61,334 nt of DNA from Bacteroidia bacterium (GCA_021153285.1 JAGKTT010000007.1:1-61334); one strand, 5' to 3'; counted from the first letter of the stretch, positions 26,777 to 36,475 are shown. Notes: generated by a model from the sequence alone, not told the origin. Translations and numbers: made by a program.

Positions 26777-27952
26777 ATGGAAAAGTTATACGATCTCTAT
26801 GTCAAGAAATTAAAGACTGTGACGACCGATTTTGTACGTTACTTATATGAGAAAATCAACTGGGATTCACAGCTGATTGTGATTATGGGTGCTCGAGGAG
26901 TCGGAAAGACGACTATGGTACTTCAGCATATCTTAATGACTGATACAAAGAAGGATTCTCTTTATATTGCAGCAGATAATACCTACTTTGCTGCGAATAC
27001 ACTATATGACACTGCGACAAAGTTTGCACAGCAGGGTGGTAAGATTCTATATATTGATGAGATCCATAAATACCAGAATTGGTCAAAAGAAGTGAAGATG
27101 ATGTATGACTATCTTCCGGATCTGAAGGTAGTGGTAACAGGTTCATCAATTCTTGAACTGATCAAGGGCACTGATGCAGATCTCAGCAGAAGAGCCATCA
27201 GATATACGTTGGAAGGTCTCTCATTCCGTGAATACCTGAATTTTTCCCTAGGACTTGATATTCCGACATATACATTAGATGATATTATTGCAGGTAAGGT
27301 AGAACTTCCAAATGAAGTGAAATACCCTCTTGCGCATTTCAAGGAGTACCTGAACAAAGGATACTTTCCGTTTTTCAAACAGGATGATTACTACCAAAGG
27401 CTCGAGAATGTAATCAACCAGACAATGGAAGTGGACATTCCTGCGTATGCAAAAATGAATATATCTACAGCGAGAAAGCTTAAGCAACTACTTTATGTAG
27501 TTTCCCGTAGTGTACCGTTCAAGCCAAACTTTGCTGAAATAGGCAGGGCAATATCTACCGATAGAGGCACAGTGGCTGATTATATGGTATATATGGAAAA
27601 GTCAAAGCTGATCAGGCAATTGAATTACGCTCCCGATGGAATGGAACTAGTGCAGAAAACAGATAAGATATATCTTGGAAATCCTTGCTTTATTTATGCG
27701 CTTGCAGATGAGAATCCGGAAATCGGCAATATAAGGGAAACATTTTTCTATTGTTCTCTGTCTGTAAATAACAAAGTAACATCTTCACCAGCAGCAGACT
27801 TTCTTGTTGGAGGTCATACCTTTGAGGTTGGAGGTAAGGCTAAGAAACAAAAGCAGATCAAAGGGATTGAGGATGCGTTCATAGTAAAAGACGAGATAGA
27901 GAATGCTTATTTAAACATCATACCTCTTTGGACATTTGGCTTCAACTACTGA
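26777..27952 (+). CDS. AAA_14/DUF4143-type ATP-binding protein
   Basis: A 391-residue P-loop ATPase: Walker A GARGVGKTT at about residue 38, Walker B ILYIDEIHKYQNW near 93-106, sensor VVVTGSSILEL, and the SRRAIRYTLEGLSFREYL segment typical of this family. The C-terminal half has a winged-helix region (FAEIGRAISTDRGTVADYM) and ends in a degenerate nuclease-like DUF4143 domain. Such genes are widespread in Bacteroidales, often many per genome, with no established function. Spacing to neighbours is wide and the surroundings are repeats and broken genes, consistent with a mobile or accessory gene. Confidence 0.85.
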   Translation: MEKLYDLYVKKLKTVTTDFVRYLYEKINWDSQLIVIMGARGVGKTTMVLQHILMTDTKKDSLYIAADNTYFAANTLYDTATKFAQQGGKILYIDEIHKYQNWSKEVKMMYDYLPDLKVVVTGSSILELIKGTDADLSRRAIRYTLEGLSFREYLNFSLGLDIPTYTLDDIIAGKVELPNEVKYPLAHFKEYLNKGYFPFFKQDDYYQRLENVINQTMEVDIPAYAKMNISTARKLKQLLYVVSRSVPFKPNFAEIGRAISTDRGTVADYMVYMEKSKLIRQLNYAPDGMELVQKTDKIYLGNPCFIYALADENPEIGNIRETFFYCSLSVNNKVTSSPAADFLVGGHTFEVGGKAKKQKQIKGIEDAFIVKDEIENAYLNIIPLWTFGFNY

Positions 27953-28026
27953 TTTGGTAAGTATTTGGTAAGTCAGTTTATGCGGTCAAATTTGATAAAA
28001 CACGACACAATATGATAAAATAACGA

Positions 28027-28056
28027 CCAAGGGCGACTCCGAAGAATCGCCCTTGG
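28027..28056 (+). terminator. Hairpin after the ATPase gene / DUF2795 gene
   Basis: Perfect 10-base stem CCAAGGGCGA/TCGCCCTTGG with loop CTCCGAAGAA. It lies between convergent genes. No long U-run follows in either direction, so termination is likely but not certain. Confidence 0.6.
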
Positions 28057-28092
28057 TAAGTGTATCTATCTGAAAATCAGAATAGTTAGCCA

Positions 28093-28314
28093 TTAATACT
28101 CCTCCTCGTTAAAGAAAAAGTCATCCTTTGTCGGATAGTCAGGCCAGATGTCTTCGATGCTTTCGTAGATCTCGCCGTCGTCCTCGAGTTCTTCGAGATT
28201 CTCTACAACCTCAGCCCACGCTCCTGAACGCACTGCGTAGTCGATGAGCTCTTCCTTTGTTGCTGGCCAAGGTGCATCCTCAAGCTTTGATGCAAGTTCA
28301 AGTGTCCAATACAT
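28093..28314 (-). CDS. DUF2795 small acidic protein
   Basis: A 73-residue, very acidic protein. The core LEDAPWPATKEELIDYAVRS fits the DUF2795 pattern, followed by EVVENLEELEDDGEIYESI and EDIWPDYPTKDDFFF. Members are short, cytosolic and conserved across Bacteroidales, with no known function. A good -7 box lies 64 bases upstream. Confidence 0.8.
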   Translation of the reverse strand: MYWTLELASKLEDAPWPATKEELIDYAVRSGAWAEVVENLEELEDDGEIYESIEDIWPDYPTKDDFFFNEEEY

Positions 28315-28377
28315 AGTTCTATAAAGTTTAAATTATTAATAATCAATAATTTTGTACACAATTCCGTTTTGGGGGCG

Positions 28378-28385
28378 CAAATATA
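28378..28385 (-). promoter_or_regulatory. -7 box (TATATTTG) of the DUF2795 gene
   Basis: Minus-strand TATATTTG, giving a leader of about 55-60 bases before the ATG at 28314. Confidence 0.65.
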
Positions 28386-28418
28386 GACAAAAAAACTATA
28401 TGATGAAGTTCTTTTTGC

Positions 28419-28426
28419 TATTTTTG
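28419..28426 (+). promoter_or_regulatory. -7 box (TATTTTTG) of folE
   Basis: TATTTTTG on the plus strand 37 bases before the folE ATG, divergent from the DUF2795 promoter 33 bases away. Confidence 0.65.
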
Positions 28427-28463
28427 CACAAATTTTAATAAGCCCCTACAAATACTTTGCAAA

Positions 28464-29051
28464 ATGGCATATATAAAAGAAGAAAGATACGATAAGGAAA
28501 CAACTGAAGCAATAGCTGCACATTACAAGGAAATCCTCAAGCTTCTGGGGGAAGACCCTGAAAGAGAGGGGCTTGTAAAGACTCCTGAGAGAGTTGCAAA
28601 GGCTTTGCAGTTCCTTACACACGGTTCCCTTCAGGACGGTGCGGAGATTTTACGAAGCGCGATGTTCAAGGAGGAATATCAGCAGATGGTCCTGGTGAAG
28701 GACATCGAACTGTATTCTACTTGCGAGCATCACGTAATGCCTTTCATAGGTAAGGCCCACGTAGCTTATATTCCCAACGGAACCATCACCGGTCTGAGCA
28801 AGATTGCACGAGTTGTGGAGACATTCGCCCGCAGGCTGCAGGTGCAGGAAAGACTTACCACTCAGATCCGTGACTGTATACAGGATACATTGAATCCACT
28901 TGGAGTAGCTGTGGTCATTGAAGCGTCTCATACCTGTATGACCCTGCGAGGAGTGCAGAAGGCCAATGCAATGACTACCACATCGGCCTTCAGCGGTATC
29001 TTCCTCCGCGACGAGCGAACCCGCAACGAATTCCTCAATCTGATCCGATAA
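28464..29051 (+). CDS. folE: GTP cyclohydrolase I
   Basis: A 195-residue enzyme converting GTP to dihydroneopterin triphosphate, the first step of folate and pterin synthesis. Clear FolE features: N-terminal helices with EAIAAHYKEILKLLGEDP and GLVKTPERVAKAL, the zinc site Cys-Glu-His-His in STCEHHVMPFIGKAHVAYIP, the GTP loop TGLSKIARVVETFARRLQVQ, and the second zinc cysteine in SHTCMTLRGVQ. Full length. Own promoter; ends 25 bases before the convergent htpG stop. Confidence 0.96.
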   Translation: MAYIKEERYDKETTEAIAAHYKEILKLLGEDPEREGLVKTPERVAKALQFLTHGSLQDGAEILRSAMFKEEYQQMVLVKDIELYSTCEHHVMPFIGKAHVAYIPNGTITGLSKIARVVETFARRLQVQERLTTQIRDCIQDTLNPLGVAVVIEASHTCMTLRGVQKANAMTTTSAFSGIFLRDERTRNEFLNLIR

Positions 29052-29076
29052 TCCGCAGAATATCTGCCAGACTATA

Positions 29077-31074
29077 TTATTTCAGATAAGCATCTTCCAC
29101 GACCTTGGCACTTCTTGCAATGAAGTCGCTGAGGTCTTTTCCTTTAAGCATACCGTTAGCCAGCAAAGCAAGGTCTGTAATCTGCTTCAGAATCTCATTA
29201 TCACCGGCAAAGGCCTCAAGATCAGACTTGTGAGCTGCAGCAGCTGTCTCCTTAGCCTCTGTCACAGTCCTCTTCACGTCCTCTGAAGCATCCTCGGCAG
29301 CATCCGGAATCACCTGAGCCGGAGCTACATCAGCAGCTTTTGAAGCCATAATACGGGCAACGAGAGGATTCTGCATATTGACTGTGATATTGTACATTGC
29401 AGGCATCTCGCCATAGAAATTCATTCCGCCACCCATCGCCGACATCTCACGATAGCGACGCATAAACTCGCTCTGAGTGATAAGGATAGGAGCAGCATTC
29501 TCACCCAGATTGTCAGCCTGAACATAATACTGGTTCTCCTTAGGAAGCACTGCCTGGAAAATTACAGAAAGGTCCTCCTGATCAGCCTCTGAGAGTTCCG
29601 GACGGATCTTATCTTCCTTGGCAATGAGATTATCGATGCTGTCAGAGTCCACACGGGCAAAACGCGCATTCTCGATCCTGGTCTCAAGAAGATTCACAAA
29701 ATGACTGTCAAGTTGGCAGTCCATAAGGAGTACATCATATCCTCTGGACTTCGCTGTCTCGATGAAAGAATACTGGCTCTCAGAATCTGTTGCATAAAGG
29801 AATACTACCTTCTTATCCTTGTCTGTCTGCTCTGTCTCGACAGCCTTCCTATAGTCTTCGATACTGAAATATTTATTCTCGGTGTTCTTGAGAAGACAGA
29901 ACTTCATCGCCCTGTCAAAGAATTTCTCATCAGAGAGCATTCCGTACTCGATGAAAAGCTTGAGATTATCCCATTTCTCTTCAAGCTGCTGGCGTTCGTT
30001 TCTGAAAATCTCATCCAGACGATCCGCCACCTTCTTGGTGATATACGTAGATATCTTCTTTACATTTGCATCGCTCTGGAGATAACTTCTCGACACGTTA
30101 AGAGGGATATCCGGAGAGTCGATCACACCGTGCAGCAATGTCAGGAAGTCAGGTACGATATTGTCCACAGAGTCAGTTACGAACATCTGGTTACAATAGA
30201 GCTGTATCTTGTTTCGCGAGATCTCTACATTGTTCTTTATCTTAGGGAAATAGAGAATACCGGTGAGGTTGAAAGGATAATCCACATTGAGATGAATGTG
30301 GAAAAGAGGTTCCTCTGCCATCGGATATAATGCACGGTAGAACTCATTGTAGTCCTCTTCCTTGAGATCGGCAGGCTTGCGCGCCCAGAGAGGCTCCACC
30401 TTATTGATCACATTGTCTTTCTCTGTATCAACATATTTGCCATCCTTCCACTGCTGTTCCTTACCAAAAACCACAGGTACAGGCATAAATTTGCAATATT
30501 TGTTCAAGAGACCCTCTATACGCTTCTTCTCAGCATATTCCTTCTCATCATCAGCGATGTACAATGTAATGACAGTACCTCTGTCAGTCTTGTCTGATTC
30601 CTCCATATCATATTCCGGAGAGCCATCGCAGGTCCATTTCACAGCCTTGGCACCTTCTTTCCAGGAGAGTGTCTCGATCGTTACCTTTTCCGCCACCATA
30701 AAGGCAGAATAGAATCCGAGACCGAAATGACCGATGATGCTGCTGAGCTGATCCTTGTATTTCTCGAGGAACTCCCCCGCTGATGAAAATGCAATCTGAT
30801 TGATATACCTGTCGACTTCTTCCTCAGTCATTCCGATACCGTTATCGATAACCTTGAGGGTCTTTGCAGCCTCGTCCAGCTCGATACGTACAGCAAGTTC
30901 GCCAAGTTCTGCATTATATTCACCAGATGCAGCGAGGGCCTTCATCTTCTGGGTCGCATCCACTGCATTTGCCACGAGCTCCCTGAGGAAGATTTCGTGA
31001 TCTGAATAGAGAAATTTCTTTATCACCGGGAAGATATTCTCGGTGGTTACTCCGATTTTTCCTGTTGTAGCCAT
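29077..31074 (-). CDS. htpG: Chaperone protein HtpG (Hsp90)
   Basis: A 665-residue Hsp90. The N-terminal GHKL ATPase domain shows FLYSDHEIFLRELVANAVDA (motif N-box), VIDNGIGMTEEEV (G1 box) and IGHFGLGFYSAFMV (G2 box). The middle domain contains NIVPDFLTLLHGVIDSPDIP and LNVSRSYLQSD with the catalytic-loop Arg. The C-terminal dimerisation domain follows, after an Ala/Glu-rich insert near residues 580-615. ATG at 31074 (MATTGKIGVTTENIF) is preferred over an upstream ATG that adds nine residues. It folds client proteins in the cytosol under stress. Confidence 0.95.
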   Translation of the reverse strand: MATTGKIGVTTENIFPVIKKFLYSDHEIFLRELVANAVDATQKMKALAASGEYNAELGELAVRIELDEAAKTLKVIDNGIGMTEEEVDRYINQIAFSSAGEFLEKYKDQLSSIIGHFGLGFYSAFMVAEKVTIETLSWKEGAKAVKWTCDGSPEYDMEESDKTDRGTVITLYIADDEKEYAEKKRIEGLLNKYCKFMPVPVVFGKEQQWKDGKYVDTEKDNVINKVEPLWARKPADLKEEDYNEFYRALYPMAEEPLFHIHLNVDYPFNLTGILYFPKIKNNVEISRNKIQLYCNQMFVTDSVDNIVPDFLTLLHGVIDSPDIPLNVSRSYLQSDANVKKISTYITKKVADRLDEIFRNERQQLEEKWDNLKLFIEYGMLSDEKFFDRAMKFCLLKNTENKYFSIEDYRKAVETEQTDKDKKVVFLYATDSESQYSFIETAKSRGYDVLLMDCQLDSHFVNLLETRIENARFARVDSDSIDNLIAKEDKIRPELSEADQEDLSVIFQAVLPKENQYYVQADNLGENAAPILITQSEFMRRYREMSAMGGGMNFYGEMPAMYNITVNMQNPLVARIMASKAADVAPAQVIPDAAEDASEDVKRTVTEAKETAAAAHKSDLEAFAGDNEILKQITDLALLANGMLKGKDLSDFIARSAKVVEDAYLK

Positions 31075-31102
31075 ATGTTCAATTATTTTATCAATAGTCA
31101 AA

Positions 31103-31126
31103 AAGGTCGCCCCGGAGGACGACCTT
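31103..31126 (-). terminator. Terminator between the acyl-CoA ligase gene and htpG
   Basis: Stem AAGGTCG/CGACCTT with a 10-base GC-rich loop. On the minus strand it is followed by TTTTTGAC. It would end the ligase transcript just upstream of htpG. Confidence 0.65.
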
Positions 31127-31259
31127 ACATAGTCAAAATATGTTCCAATTGAAAATTACTGACATTTCGTCAGACATTCTGTCATTCAAGTCATCCTGGC
31201 TGAACCAGAATGCTTGAAGACGAGCAGGAACAAGGTTCAGGAATAGTACGTAATTTATC

Positions 31260-32894
31260 TTATTTATACATAAATCTCTTGATACTCATCTTAGGAGTCT
31301 TCTCGAAAGGCTGGTCCATATACTCCACGACATTGAGCTTGCTGTATGAAGGCATAGCCTTATTGACCTCTACCATAATCTGAGCCTTATACGCTTCGAG
31401 ATCGACGCCCTCTGATTTAGCCTTCTCCGCATCCATATATATCAGGGCCACAAGGCGTGCACCTCTGTCTACGACAACCGACTCGATTACATAAGGCTGA
31501 TTGTTCACCACTGCCTCGATCTCCTCCGGGTAGATATTCTGTCCGTTTGCAGAAAGAATCATATTCTTGCTGCGGCCCTTGATGAAGATATTGCCTTTCT
31601 TGTCAAGAAGTCCAAGGTCGCCGGTACGCATCCAGCCGTCAGCGGTGAATGCAGCCGCGGTAGCCTCTTCATTCTTGTAATATCCGCTCATAAGACTGTA
31701 GCCCTTTGCCTGGATTTCGCCCACCTTATTGTACGGATCATCCGAGTCAATACGCACCTCAACGCTATCTACTGCCTTTCCGCAAGACTTTGAGGCGAAC
31801 TCCCACCAGTCCTCATATGCAAGAAGAGGGGCTGCTTCTGTCATACCATAGCCCACTGTGAACGGAAGCTTGAACTTTCTGAACCACTTCTCCACATCAG
31901 GATTGAGAGCAGCACCACCCATAACGATCTCACGGACATTTCCACCGAATGCATTAAGAAGGGTATTGCGGATCTTCTTGAATATGATCTGATTGAGACC
32001 TGGGATAGAAGTAATGACCTTCATTACAGGCTTATTGATCACAGGAGCTACCTTGCTCTTGAAGATCTTCTCCATTACAAGAGGAACCGTAATGACAAGG
32101 TATGGCTTCACTTCTGCCATAGCTCCAAGAAGGAGAGCCGGAGTCGGAGTCTTTCCAAGGTAATAGATTGAAGAGCCTCCGCAGAGCGGATAGATCAGTT
32201 CGAACATCATACCGTACATATGAGCCATAGGAAGCATTGAGACGATCTTATCCTCAGGATATGAAGGGAGTCTCTTCTGACCGAACGCTACATTTGCCGA
32301 AAGACACTCATAACGGAGCATCACGCCTTTCGGAGCACTTGTAGTGCCGGAAGTGTAATTGATGATGGCAAGTTCCTTGCCATTATCTTTAGGGTATGCC
32401 ACATCAGCAGCGGTGAATCCGCCAGGATATTTCTTAGCAAAGAGTTCTTCGATCTTATCATTTGCCTCCTGGATCTTCTCATCTGCTGCATAAAGAAGAG
32501 AGAAATCGCTTGATGAAATGACTGCCTTGATTGTCGGCATCTTCTCGATGTCAAGTTTGTTCCAGATGTCAGTATCGGTAAGAAGCACCATACTTTCCGA
32601 GTGATCTACCAGAGAGTTCACACTGTCCGGATGGAAGTCAGCAAGGATCGGCACCAGAACAGCCTCATATGTATTGGCAGCAAAGAAGGTCACACCCCAG
32701 CGTGCCGAGTTCTTTGCGCAGAGAGCCACCTTATCACCTTTCTTGAGGCCGATCGCTTCAAAGAAAACGTGGAATTTCGCAATCTGTGTCGCAAACTGTC
32801 CGAATGTAAAAAGTTCACCACGGAAATTGCCTAATGCCGGACGATCCCAGCCGGTCCTGATAGCTTCTTCGAGTCTTGTGAAGTAGTGTTTCAT
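31260..32894 (-). CDS. AMP-dependent acyl-CoA synthetase (long-chain fatty acid ligase type)
   Basis: A 544-residue member of the ANL adenylating superfamily. The AMP-binding P-loop is IINYTSGTTSAPKGVML, the A5 motif GYGMTEAAPLLAYED, the A7 motif GWMRTGDLGLLDKKGNIF, the A8 hinge IKGRSKNMILSANGQNIYPE and the catalytic Lys near the end in EKTPKMSIKRF. ATG at 32894 (MKHYFTRLEEAIRTGWD) is chosen because the promoter lies between it and the longer in-frame start at 33011. It probably activates fatty acids to acyl-CoA in the cytosol; exact chain length is unknown. Confidence 0.88.
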   Translation of the reverse strand: MKHYFTRLEEAIRTGWDRPALGNFRGELFTFGQFATQIAKFHVFFEAIGLKKGDKVALCAKNSARWGVTFFAANTYEAVLVPILADFHPDSVNSLVDHSESMVLLTDTDIWNKLDIEKMPTIKAVISSSDFSLLYAADEKIQEANDKIEELFAKKYPGGFTAADVAYPKDNGKELAIINYTSGTTSAPKGVMLRYECLSANVAFGQKRLPSYPEDKIVSMLPMAHMYGMMFELIYPLCGGSSIYYLGKTPTPALLLGAMAEVKPYLVITVPLVMEKIFKSKVAPVINKPVMKVITSIPGLNQIIFKKIRNTLLNAFGGNVREIVMGGAALNPDVEKWFRKFKLPFTVGYGMTEAAPLLAYEDWWEFASKSCGKAVDSVEVRIDSDDPYNKVGEIQAKGYSLMSGYYKNEEATAAAFTADGWMRTGDLGLLDKKGNIFIKGRSKNMILSANGQNIYPEEIEAVVNNQPYVIESVVVDRGARLVALIYMDAEKAKSEGVDLEAYKAQIMVEVNKAMPSYSKLNVVEYMDQPFEKTPKMSIKRFMYK

Positions 32895-32937
32895 TGTATT
32901 TTGCTTAGATTTATGAACGGTTTGATTTTTCCAGATG

Positions 32938-32985
32938 CAAAAGTAAGGAAAAGTGCTCTCACACGTGTAGAATTTAGTATATTTG
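32938..32985. promoter_or_regulatory. Face-to-face divergent promoters for the acyl-CoA ligase and HAD genes
   Basis: Minus-strand -7 box TACTTTTG at 32938-32945 drives the ligase. Plus-strand -7 box TATATTTG at 32978-32985 drives the HAD gene. The two boxes are about 32 bases apart, so polymerase on one may block the other, which would couple the two genes. Confidence 0.6.
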
Positions 32986-33037
32986 TGGCGAAAGGCCAAT
33001 TTTTGTGGCAAATATTGTATTAAAATTGATTCACGCT

Positions 33038-33877
33038 ATGAGAAATCGACCAATTGTAGCCTTGATCTACGACTTTGACGGCACATTGTCGCCGGGAAAT
33101 ATGCAGGAGTTCGGATTCATCCAGGCGATCGGCAAGAAGCCTCAGGAGTTCTGGCAGGAAAGTGACGCGATTGCTTTGGGACAGGACGCGAGCAATATTC
33201 TCAGTTATATGAAGCTTATGCACGACGAAGCCCGCAAGGCCGGAATCAAGCTTCGCAGGGAAGATTTCAAAAAGTTCGGAGAGTCTGTGGAGCTGTTCGA
33301 AGGCGTGAAGGAATGGTTCGGTCTTATCAATGAATACGGAAAGTTGCAAGGTGTCAAGGTCGAGCATTACATCAATTCATCAGGACTTGCGGAAATGATC
33401 GAAGGTACGGAAATCGGTCACGAGTTCAAGAAGATTTTTGCGTGTTCTTTCCTTTATAATGAGGAAGGCGAGGCGGAATGGCCGGGAGTTGCCGTCGACT
33501 ATACTGCAAAGACTCAATTTCTATTCAAAATCAACAAGGGTATCCTGAGCATCCGTGACAACAAGAAAGTGAACGAAAGCAAGGAGGAAGACAACAAGAG
33601 GATACCGTTCTCTCATATGATTTATTTCGGTGACGGTGAGACCGACGTGCCTTGTATGAAGATCGTGAAGATGTTCGGAGGCAATTCCATTGCAGTCTAT
33701 AATCCGGAGATCAAAAAGAAAGTAAATGTGGCCAAGAAGCTGCTGCGCCAGCATAGGGTCAATTTCATCACACCAGCCAGATATACAAAAGAAAGTCGCA
33801 CATACGAGGTGGTATGTGCGATCATCGATAAAATCAGATCTGATTTTGCCTTGGCTAAACTAACTAAGTCAAAATAA
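33038..33877 (+). CDS. HAD-superfamily phosphatase (phosphoserine-phosphatase-like)
   Basis: A 279-residue protein with HAD motif I IYDFDGTLSPGN (nucleophile and acid Asp), motif II near YINSSGLAEM, and motif III/IV FGDGETDVPCMK. The cap is helical (KLRREDFKKFGESVELFEG). The ATG at 33038 lies 53 bases after the promoter; an in-frame GTG at 33005 is less likely. The substrate cannot be read from the sequence. Convergent with purT, stop codons two bases apart. Confidence 0.85.
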   Translation: MRNRPIVALIYDFDGTLSPGNMQEFGFIQAIGKKPQEFWQESDAIALGQDASNILSYMKLMHDEARKAGIKLRREDFKKFGESVELFEGVKEWFGLINEYGKLQGVKVEHYINSSGLAEMIEGTEIGHEFKKIFACSFLYNEEGEAEWPGVAVDYTAKTQFLFKINKGILSIRDNKKVNESKEEDNKRIPFSHMIYFGDGETDVPCMKIVKMFGGNSIAVYNPEIKKKVNVAKKLLRQHRVNFITPARYTKESRTYEVVCAIIDKIRSDFALAKLTKSK

Positions 33878-33879
33878 TC

Positions 33880-35064
33880 TTAATATACTTTCACTTCCAG
33901 CTTTGAATAAGCACGCTCTGCTTTTGCAAGGGCTTCTTCCACTGTGTCGGCAGTAGCGAGGATGACACCGACGCGACGGTGGCCGACTATTTCCGGCTTG
34001 CCGAATATGCGGATCTGCACACCCGGTTCTTCAAGTACTTTTTCAAGGTTGCAGAACTCGTATTCCTTGGTATTGCCTTCCACTACGATAGCTTTAGAGG
34101 CTGACGGACCGTAAAATTTCACTTCCGGAACAGGAAGACCGAGAATCGCACGGGCGTGAAGTCCAAATTCTGACTGGTCCTGCGATATCATTGTAACCAT
34201 TCCTGTATCGTGCGGTCTTGGAGACACTTCGCTGAATATGACTTCCTCACCTCTGATAAAGAGTTCGACACCAAAGATTCCGTATCCCCCGAGAGCATCT
34301 GTAATGGCCTTGGCAATATACTCCGCCTTCTCAATTGCGGCTGTAGACATCGCCTGAGGCTGCCACGACTCGCGGTAGTCACCATCGACCTGATGATGAC
34401 CCACAGGCTTGAGGAATGTGGTTCCGGCACAGTGACGGACTGTGAGAAGGGTGATTTCATAATCGAATTTCACGAATCCCTCAACGATGACCTTTCCACT
34501 TCCGGCACGGCCTCCTTCCTGAGACACTTTCCAGGCATTGTCGATATCTGCCTCAGACTTGATGGTGCTCTGGCCGTGTCCTGAAGAACTCATAACTGGC
34601 TTTACGACACAAGGGATACCGATCTCAGCTACAGCCGCATCAAACTCCTCACGGGTCTGGGCAAAACGGTATGGAGATGTAGGCAGACCGAGGGTCTCAG
34701 CTGCAAGACGGCGTATACCTTCACGGTTCATTGTCAGGCGGGTGGCCTTGGCAGTCGGAATCACATTGTAGCCTTCTTCTTCGAGCTTTACAAGTCTGTC
34801 GGTAGCGATTGCTTCGATTTCCGGGATGATGTAATCCGGATTTTCCTGCTTGATGACAGTTTCCAATGCATCACCGTCCAACATTGAAAGCACGTGGCTG
34901 CTGTGAGCGATATGCATCGCCGGCGCATTGGCGTATTTGTCAAGTGCGACTACTTCCACTCCGTAACGCTGGAGTTCGAGTGCAACTTCCTTTCCGAGCT
35001 CACCCGAGCCGCAGAGGACGGCCTTTTTGCCCGAATTTGTGAATGTGGTTCCGATCTTTGTCAT
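33880..35064 (-). CDS. purT: Formate-dependent phosphoribosylglycinamide formyltransferase (GAR transformylase 2)
   Basis: A 394-residue ATP-grasp enzyme that makes formyl-GAR from GAR, formate and ATP in purine synthesis. Recognisable parts: an N-terminal biotin-carboxylase-like domain (VLCGSGELGKEVALELQR), ATP-grasp loops CVVKPVMSSSGHGQS and GKVIVEGFVKFDYEITLLT, metal ligands in VELFIRGEEVIFSEVSPRPHD, and the C-terminal domain ending RAYSKLEVKVY. Length matches the family. It has a strong -7 box (minus-strand TATATTTG at 35097-35104). Confidence 0.95.
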   Translation of the reverse strand: MTKIGTTFTNSGKKAVLCGSGELGKEVALELQRYGVEVVALDKYANAPAMHIAHSSHVLSMLDGDALETVIKQENPDYIIPEIEAIATDRLVKLEEEGYNVIPTAKATRLTMNREGIRRLAAETLGLPTSPYRFAQTREEFDAAVAEIGIPCVVKPVMSSSGHGQSTIKSEADIDNAWKVSQEGGRAGSGKVIVEGFVKFDYEITLLTVRHCAGTTFLKPVGHHQVDGDYRESWQPQAMSTAAIEKAEYIAKAITDALGGYGIFGVELFIRGEEVIFSEVSPRPHDTGMVTMISQDQSEFGLHARAILGLPVPEVKFYGPSASKAIVVEGNTKEYEFCNLEKVLEEPGVQIRIFGKPEIVGHRRVGVILATADTVEEALAKAERAYSKLEVKVY

Positions 35065-35096
35065 ATATGAAGCTGTTTAAATTTAAACCTATCTTG

Positions 35097-35104
35097 CAAA
35101 TATA
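35097..35104 (-). promoter_or_regulatory. -7 box (TATATTTG) of purT
   Basis: Minus-strand TATATTTG 33 bases before ATG 35064. It partly adjoins the terminator of the upstream OmpA gene. Confidence 0.65.
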
Positions 35105-35112
35105 ACATAAAA

Positions 35113-35146
35113 AAGGAGATGTCCCATACAATGAGCCCATCTCCTT
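35113..35146 (-). terminator. Terminator of the OmpA-family gene
   Basis: Stem AAGGAGATG/CATCTCCTT with a 15-base loop; on the minus strand followed by TTTTT. It lies about 20 bases past the stop. Confidence 0.8.
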
Positions 35147-35166
35147 GTTCATTTTCCTGAAATCAC

Positions 35167-36399
35167 CTAAAAGGCAATCTTCACAGCCCTGTCAAGTTCA
35201 GGATCAGCCATAGCCTTTACCACCTCGGACTTGACTACCAGACGATCCTTGGCTATACCGTATTTCGATGTCAGGATGTCTGCGACATATTTACCGCGTG
35301 CCTCGCTGAGGGACTGGTTACGTTTCTGTGTGCCGGTATTGCTGTCAGCTGAGCCCATAACTGTGATGTAGACCTTAGCCTGCTTGTCTGCCTTTGCAAG
35401 AATATGCTTGGCGATATAGTCCAGATGATGCATTTCATCCACGGTAAGAGTCGACTTTCCGATATTGAAATAAACCGTCACAGGAGAGAGTTCCTTATAG
35501 AAGTCGGCAGGATTCATACCAGCAGTGGCTTTCTTCAGCTTATTGACCTGATCGGTAAGATTGGCATTCTTGTTCTGAAGATTGAGATTTTCCTGTTCGA
35601 GAGTAGCATTCGCCAATTCGAGCGCGACAGCAGCAGCCTCAAGGGCAGCCATCTGATCCACAGCAGCGGTTTCCAATGCACCGATGACTGTCGAGGTACG
35701 TACAAAATTCGGCCATCCCATATCTACTGCAAGTCCCATTGTTACAGAAGGAATCACTGCAACACCATCAGAGCCGCTAACTCTTCCGTTCACAATGATA
35801 GCCTTCATATCTACAATGATATCCAGTCTGTCTGTAAGACGGAGATTGTGGAGAAGTCCGGCACCGGCTGCAATTTCATTATTGTCATAATCAGCGCCAT
35901 CAAGTCCGTATGCTCTGAAATACCCCGCGTGGAGATAAGGCACGAAGTCCCAGAAACGGGTCTCTTTATAGCCTCCTATGGCATCAGAGATATTCCATAG
36001 GAAATCACCGTGAAAATACATATATCCGAACTTCTGCTGATATTTGCCTTCCTCCTGATCGAGAGTACGTCCAAGCACCGAAGGCTGGTCTGCCCAGTAG
36101 TTTGTATTGAAGCCGGAATAACCGACCCTCATTCCGACAGTAGGAGTAAACCACTTGCCAAGACCGGCATCGATGCTTGGACCGATATTGGTCTTGTAGC
36201 CGTCATTCAGAAAGACGTTGATACCACCGCCGGCGCCGATGAACCAGTTATCGCCGAAGGAGTTTGTCTGATAAGGGCCTCTTACGATCTTGCCGTATTC
36301 ATCCCTGTTTCCGTTTTCCTGCGCATTGACCGCAGGTGATGCTGTCAAAGCGACAGCTGCAAGAGCCGCAGCTCCCCAAAATAATTTAAGACGTTTCAT
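35167..36399 (-). CDS. OmpA-family outer-membrane protein
   Basis: A 410-residue protein with signal MKRLKLFWGAAALAAVALTA, cleaved near VNAQE. An N-terminal beta-barrel spans about residues 25-225 (WFIGAGGGINVFLNDG, MRVGYSGFNTNYW), a coiled coil 240-290 (AALELANATLEQENLNLQNK), and a C-terminal OmpA peptidoglycan-binding domain: VYFNIGKSTLTVDEM, then TVMGSADSNTGTQKRNQSLS and ARGKYVADILTSKYGI. It anchors the outer membrane to the cell wall. The end KIAF is slightly different from the usual final strand. ATG at 36399 is used; the longer frame would start at GTG. Confidence 0.9.
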   Translation of the reverse strand: MKRLKLFWGAAALAAVALTASPAVNAQENGNRDEYGKIVRGPYQTNSFGDNWFIGAGGGINVFLNDGYKTNIGPSIDAGLGKWFTPTVGMRVGYSGFNTNYWADQPSVLGRTLDQEEGKYQQKFGYMYFHGDFLWNISDAIGGYKETRFWDFVPYLHAGYFRAYGLDGADYDNNEIAAGAGLLHNLRLTDRLDIIVDMKAIIVNGRVSGSDGVAVIPSVTMGLAVDMGWPNFVRTSTVIGALETAAVDQMAALEAAAVALELANATLEQENLNLQNKNANLTDQVNKLKKATAGMNPADFYKELSPVTVYFNIGKSTLTVDEMHHLDYIAKHILAKADKQAKVYITVMGSADSNTGTQKRNQSLSEARGKYVADILTSKYGIAKDRLVVKSEVVKAMADPELDRAVKIAF

Positions 36400-36475
36400 A
36401 ACCACTAATTTAAATGTGCTACGAAACGCCTTTATACAAATTTGGTGTAAAACCGATTTTTCCGAGAAAAAATTT